64,000 nt of DNA from Thiotrichaceae bacterium. GTDB taxonomy: Bacteria > Pseudomonadota > Gammaproteobacteria > Beggiatoales > Beggiatoaceae. A program made the translations under genes and the position numbers. Under the pieces are notes generated by a model, which worked only from the letters and a program-made list of their open reading frames with translations, did not search any database and was not told the DNA's origin. The stretch lies in contig JAABRD010000005.1 in NCBI GenBank assembly GCA_011391085.1, forward strand, positions 1 to 64,000, in the 5' to 3' direction. Below, one piece after another: positions 61,355 through 64,000 of the stretch (its first letter is position 1; every line of letters starts with the position of its first letter).

Positions 61355-63415
61355 ATGAATTCAACTCATACCCAACCTCCTCAAGACCCTTTAGCCATTG
61401 CCCAAGCAGAATTAGCGCAGTGTCGAGAAGACATTGCCCGTTTGCAACAGGCTTTGGAGGATCGCACGGAGGACCTTCAGAAACTGATTCAGTGGATGCA
61501 ATGTTTGCAACAAGATATTACGGCTGTGTATCAGTCCATCACTTGGCAGACGGGGAACTTAATGACGCGAATGGCGTTAAAAATTCTCTGTCGCCCCGTG
61601 GGACCGACGGCGCGGGATCATATTGAGAAGATTTTAGCCAGTTTTGAGTCTTGGAAAATCAATTATGTCCATAGTCGCCGAGTGCAAGGGGTGCAAAAAT
61701 ACGCGCCTTGGCATGATACGCGGGAATATCGGTTATGGATTAAAGAATATGATACCCTGACCTCTGTTCGTCAACAAGATTTGCAAGGAGACTTGGATGA
61801 TTGGTTGTATTTTCCAACTTTTTCGTTGTTCATGTCTGTTCCTGTTGCGCCACCGAAGTGGTTACGGGAAGCGATTGAATCGGTGCAAAAGCAAATTTAT
61901 CCGCATTGGGAATTGTTTCTGATCGGTCCCAATCCAGACTCAACGTCTCCCCTTGGTGAAGAAGTGCCAGTCGCTGGGGGTGATCACGATCCGCGATCCG
62001 CTACTTCCAAGATTCATTGGCTTCTCACTTCTCCCAATGACTCTCTAGCCACTTCCTTAAACTTGGCTTTGGAAACCGCCAAAGGTGATTTTATAGCTTT
62101 GATAGATGCGCAAGACCGCCTCTCCAGTCAGGCCCTCTATCAGATTGCGAAAACGTGTAATGTCCGGTCTGATTGTCAGTTGATTTACACGGATGAAGAT
62201 AAATTGGATGCCCAAGGCGGACGTTGTGATCCGAATTTTAAATCGGATTGGAATCCTGATTTGTTTTATTCGCAAAACTATTTGCACCGTCTCACCGTGT
62301 ATCGGCGCACTGTGGTGATGCAAGTGGGTGGTTTTCAAGCGGACTATCCGGGCGGTGAGGAGTATGATTTGACGTTGCGAGTGATTGAGAGAATCAAGGC
62401 CAATGAGATTTATCATATTCCCAAAGTGTTGTATCATCAACGAGAATCGAGTCTCAATCCCACTGCTGCCACCGTCGCTTGTCAAGTGTTGCAAGCCCAT
62501 TTTCAAAGGGTGCAACAATCTGTTCAAGTTCGGGAAGCGATGGGGGGGCATACTCGTGTGCTATATCCTTTGCCTGATCCGCCGCCATTGGTGAGTTTGA
62601 TTATTCCGACGCGGGATAAGTTAGACTTGTTGCGGGGCACGGTGGAGGGGGTGTTGACGCAAACTGATTATCAACCGTTGGAGATTATCATTTTGGACAA
62701 TGGTAGCGTAGAACCTGCGACGTTGAGTTATTTGAAACAATTGGAAACGGATCCGAGAGTGACGGTGTTGCGGTTAAAGATGCCATTTAATTACTCGCAA
62801 TTGAACAATATCGGCGTCTCTCATGCGGCTGGGGAGGTGATTGGATTATTGAACAATGATTTGGAAGTGATTCATTCGGATTGGTTAACTGAGATGGTGA
62901 GTCACGCCCTGAGACCTGAGATTGGTGCAGTGGGGGCCAAATTGTACTATGCCAATGACACGATTCAACATGCGGGGGTGATTGTGGGATTGGGTGGTAT
63001 GGCCGGTCATGGTTTTAAATATTTGGCAAGGGAGGCACCGGGGTATCATTTTCGTCCTTGTTTGATTCAAAATTATTCGGCAGTGACCGCCGCTTGTCTC
63101 GTCATGCGCCGCCGTGTTTTTCAAGAGGTGGGGGGATTGGAGGAGAAGCATTTAAAGGTGGCTTTTAACGATGTTGACCTCTGCTTACGTCTGCGCGAAC
63201 GGGGTTATCGGATTGTCTGGACACCTTACGCGGAGTTGTATCATCTGGAATCAGCCAGTCGGGGAGTAGATAATACGGTCAAGAAGTATTTTCGTTTGCG
63301 CCATGAGTTGAACTATATGAGGAAGCGGTGGGGTAAGGTGTTAGCGGGGGACCCTTATTATAGTCCGAATTTGACGATGGAGTATGAGGACTTTTCGTTG
63401 GCGTGGTGGTTTTAG
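61355..63415 (+). CDS. Large family 2 glycosyltransferase with two GT-A domains
   Basis: A 686-residue protein. Residues 20-60 are a predicted coiled coil. A first GT-A-like domain (about 150-390) has FIALIDAQDRLSSQAL in place of the usual DxDD, then YTDEDKLD and WNPDLFYSQNYLHRL. A second, canonical GT2 domain (about 410-686) starts VSLIIPTRDKLDLL and has ILDNGS, LLNNDLEV and DVDLCLRLRERGYRIVWTPYAELYH. It resembles O-antigen/rhamnan-type glycosyltransferases. The first domain may still be active. No TM segments. No other polysaccharide genes are visible before the edge. Confidence 0.9.
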   Translation: MNSTHTQPPQDPLAIAQAELAQCREDIARLQQALEDRTEDLQKLIQWMQCLQQDITAVYQSITWQTGNLMTRMALKILCRPVGPTARDHIEKILASFESWKINYVHSRRVQGVQKYAPWHDTREYRLWIKEYDTLTSVRQQDLQGDLDDWLYFPTFSLFMSVPVAPPKWLREAIESVQKQIYPHWELFLIGPNPDSTSPLGEEVPVAGGDHDPRSATSKIHWLLTSPNDSLATSLNLALETAKGDFIALIDAQDRLSSQALYQIAKTCNVRSDCQLIYTDEDKLDAQGGRCDPNFKSDWNPDLFYSQNYLHRLTVYRRTVVMQVGGFQADYPGGEEYDLTLRVIERIKANEIYHIPKVLYHQRESSLNPTAATVACQVLQAHFQRVQQSVQVREAMGGHTRVLYPLPDPPPLVSLIIPTRDKLDLLRGTVEGVLTQTDYQPLEIIILDNGSVEPATLSYLKQLETDPRVTVLRLKMPFNYSQLNNIGVSHAAGEVIGLLNNDLEVIHSDWLTEMVSHALRPEIGAVGAKLYYANDTIQHAGVIVGLGGMAGHGFKYLAREAPGYHFRPCLIQNYSAVTAACLVMRRRVFQEVGGLEEKHLKVAFNDVDLCLRLRERGYRIVWTPYAELYHLESASRGVDNTVKKYFRLRHELNYMRKRWGKVLAGDPYYSPNLTMEYEDFSLAWWF

Positions 63416-63440
63416 TGGAGAGTGGAGAGTGGGAATAAAT

Positions 63441-63588
63441 TATGTTGGAGTGGAGGCTTTAGCCGGCCGGCAGTGGGCGCCACCCACTCTTGAGGGGTGG
63501 GGTGATGCCTACTGCCGGCCGGCTAAAGCCTCCACTCCACCGATGTCTTAATTCCTTAACTTAATGGCATGGAGGCGTAAGCTTCTAC
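63441..63588. repeat. GGAGTGGAGGCTTTAGCCGG palindrome and composite repeat
   Basis: Arms TTGGAGTGGAGGCTTTAGCC and GGCTAAAGCCTCCACTCCA enclose a GGGCGCCACCC centre (63445-63540). CCTTAACTTAATGGCATGG and a trailing AGGCGTAAGC follow. This is the reverse of the composite at 59795. Confidence 0.82.
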
Positions 63589-63620
63589 CAACATAATTTA
63601 TTCCCACTATCCGCTATCCA

Positions 63621-64000
63621 CTATCCTTTATCCACGGCCGTCTTCAACAAACAGGTTTTGATTTCTTCAAGTAAGTCTTCAATGCAATAGTTGCCTTTAT
63701 GAAAAACTTTATCAACTCCATGAGTTAACCTGTTATGTTCATCTGGTGTGATATTTCGGGAAGTGAGAACCACAACGGGAATGGATTGCCAGGCGGCATT
63801 TTGACGTAGGTGGGTGATAAATTCAAAGCCATCCATTTCTGGCATGGTTAGGTCGGATAAGATGAGGTGTGGTTTCTTGTGTTGCAGGCAATCGAGTGCT
63901 TCACGGCCATTTTCGGCAGAGTATACTTGCAAGCCGGCATCCTTGAGGGTGTCTTCCATGATTTCTCGAAACATGGGGTCGTCTTCTACCAGTAACACTT
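63621..64000 (-). CDS. Receiver (REC) domain, C-terminal part, cut by window edge
   Basis: The frame is open to the window end. A GTG at 63998 could start it, but the sequence there reads VLLVEDD, where a residue or more normally precedes, so it is probably the tail of a longer protein such as a hybrid kinase or two-domain regulator. Visible motifs: VEDDP, phospho-acceptor Asp in LILSDLTMPEMDGF, VVLTSR, and a Lys in KVFHKGN where the usual KP pair is altered to KG. Confidence 0.85.
   Translation of the reverse strand, partial: VLLVEDDPMFREIMEDTLKDAGLQVYSAENGREALDCLQHKKPHLILSDLTMPEMDGFEFITHLRQNAAWQSIPVVVLTSRNITPDEHNRLTHGVDKVFHKGNYCIEDLLEEIKTCLLKTAVDKG

Noticed and set aside
1-64000. tRNA or rRNA genes
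   Set aside because: I saw no cloverleaf with a TTCGA-type T loop or rRNA sequence in any gap, including after pgsA where enterics carry tRNAs. A tRNAscan run would settle it.

Overview
The window looks like a gammaproteobacterial chromosome of moderate GC, probably a sulfur-oxidising Thiotrichales/Beggiatoa-type organism. Support for gammaproteobacteria: divergent rne and rluC, a uvrC-pgsA pair, rpsU next to yqeY (here separated by an insert), and waaA for LPS. The closer placement is inference from the very heavy load of short palindromic repeats, small inverted-repeat elements and PD-(D/E)XK nuclease genes. Almost all genes are on the minus strand.

Layout. 1-6.6 kb: transposase remnant, DUF697 membrane protein, solitary type ISP-like methyltransferase, PIN-aminotransferase fusion, secreted beta-propeller. 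7-12.3 kb: rne / rluC and fbp. 12.5-20.4 kb: AAA-ATPase/nuclease, then the yqeY-rpsU-pgsA-uvrC housekeeping block, split by an ATPase + TOPRIM-like pair whose second gene is frameshifted. 20.6-26.6 kb: two STAND-type ATPases with predicted membrane segments, bracketing two tandem Uma2 nuclease-fold genes with long coiled coils; one ATPase has a roughly 98-residue Gly-Val-Ala repeat. 26.7-31.6 kb: GNAT, waaA, DAHP synthase, HAD nucleotidase, TerD-like protein. 31.8-43.5 kb: a chemosensory cluster read as cheY-cheA-cheW-MCP-(Rpn nuclease)-PAS/HEAT protein-cheR-cheB. 44.1-51.8 kb: ten tandem paralogues of an unnamed PD-(D/E)XK-like protein. 52-54.9 kb: BtuF/FecCD/ATPase importer. 55.2-60.5 kb: porB-like oxidoreductase subunit, a DUF262-HEPN pair bracketed by small transposable elements, a polyferredoxin and cytochrome c. 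61.4-64 kb: large glycosyltransferase and a receiver domain running off the edge.

The most notable part is the ten-gene array. Its period is about 739 bp, every copy keeps the putative catalytic residues, and copies look like mosaics of one another. Also notable are four MITE-like elements with perfect 8-bp target duplications (one supplies the stop codon of a HEPN gene), nested palindromic repeats whose 88-bp core is inverted between two copies, and the many 12-bp-period coding repeats. Functions of the array, the STAND/Uma2 block and the ATPase/TOPRIM pair in genome conflict are inference.
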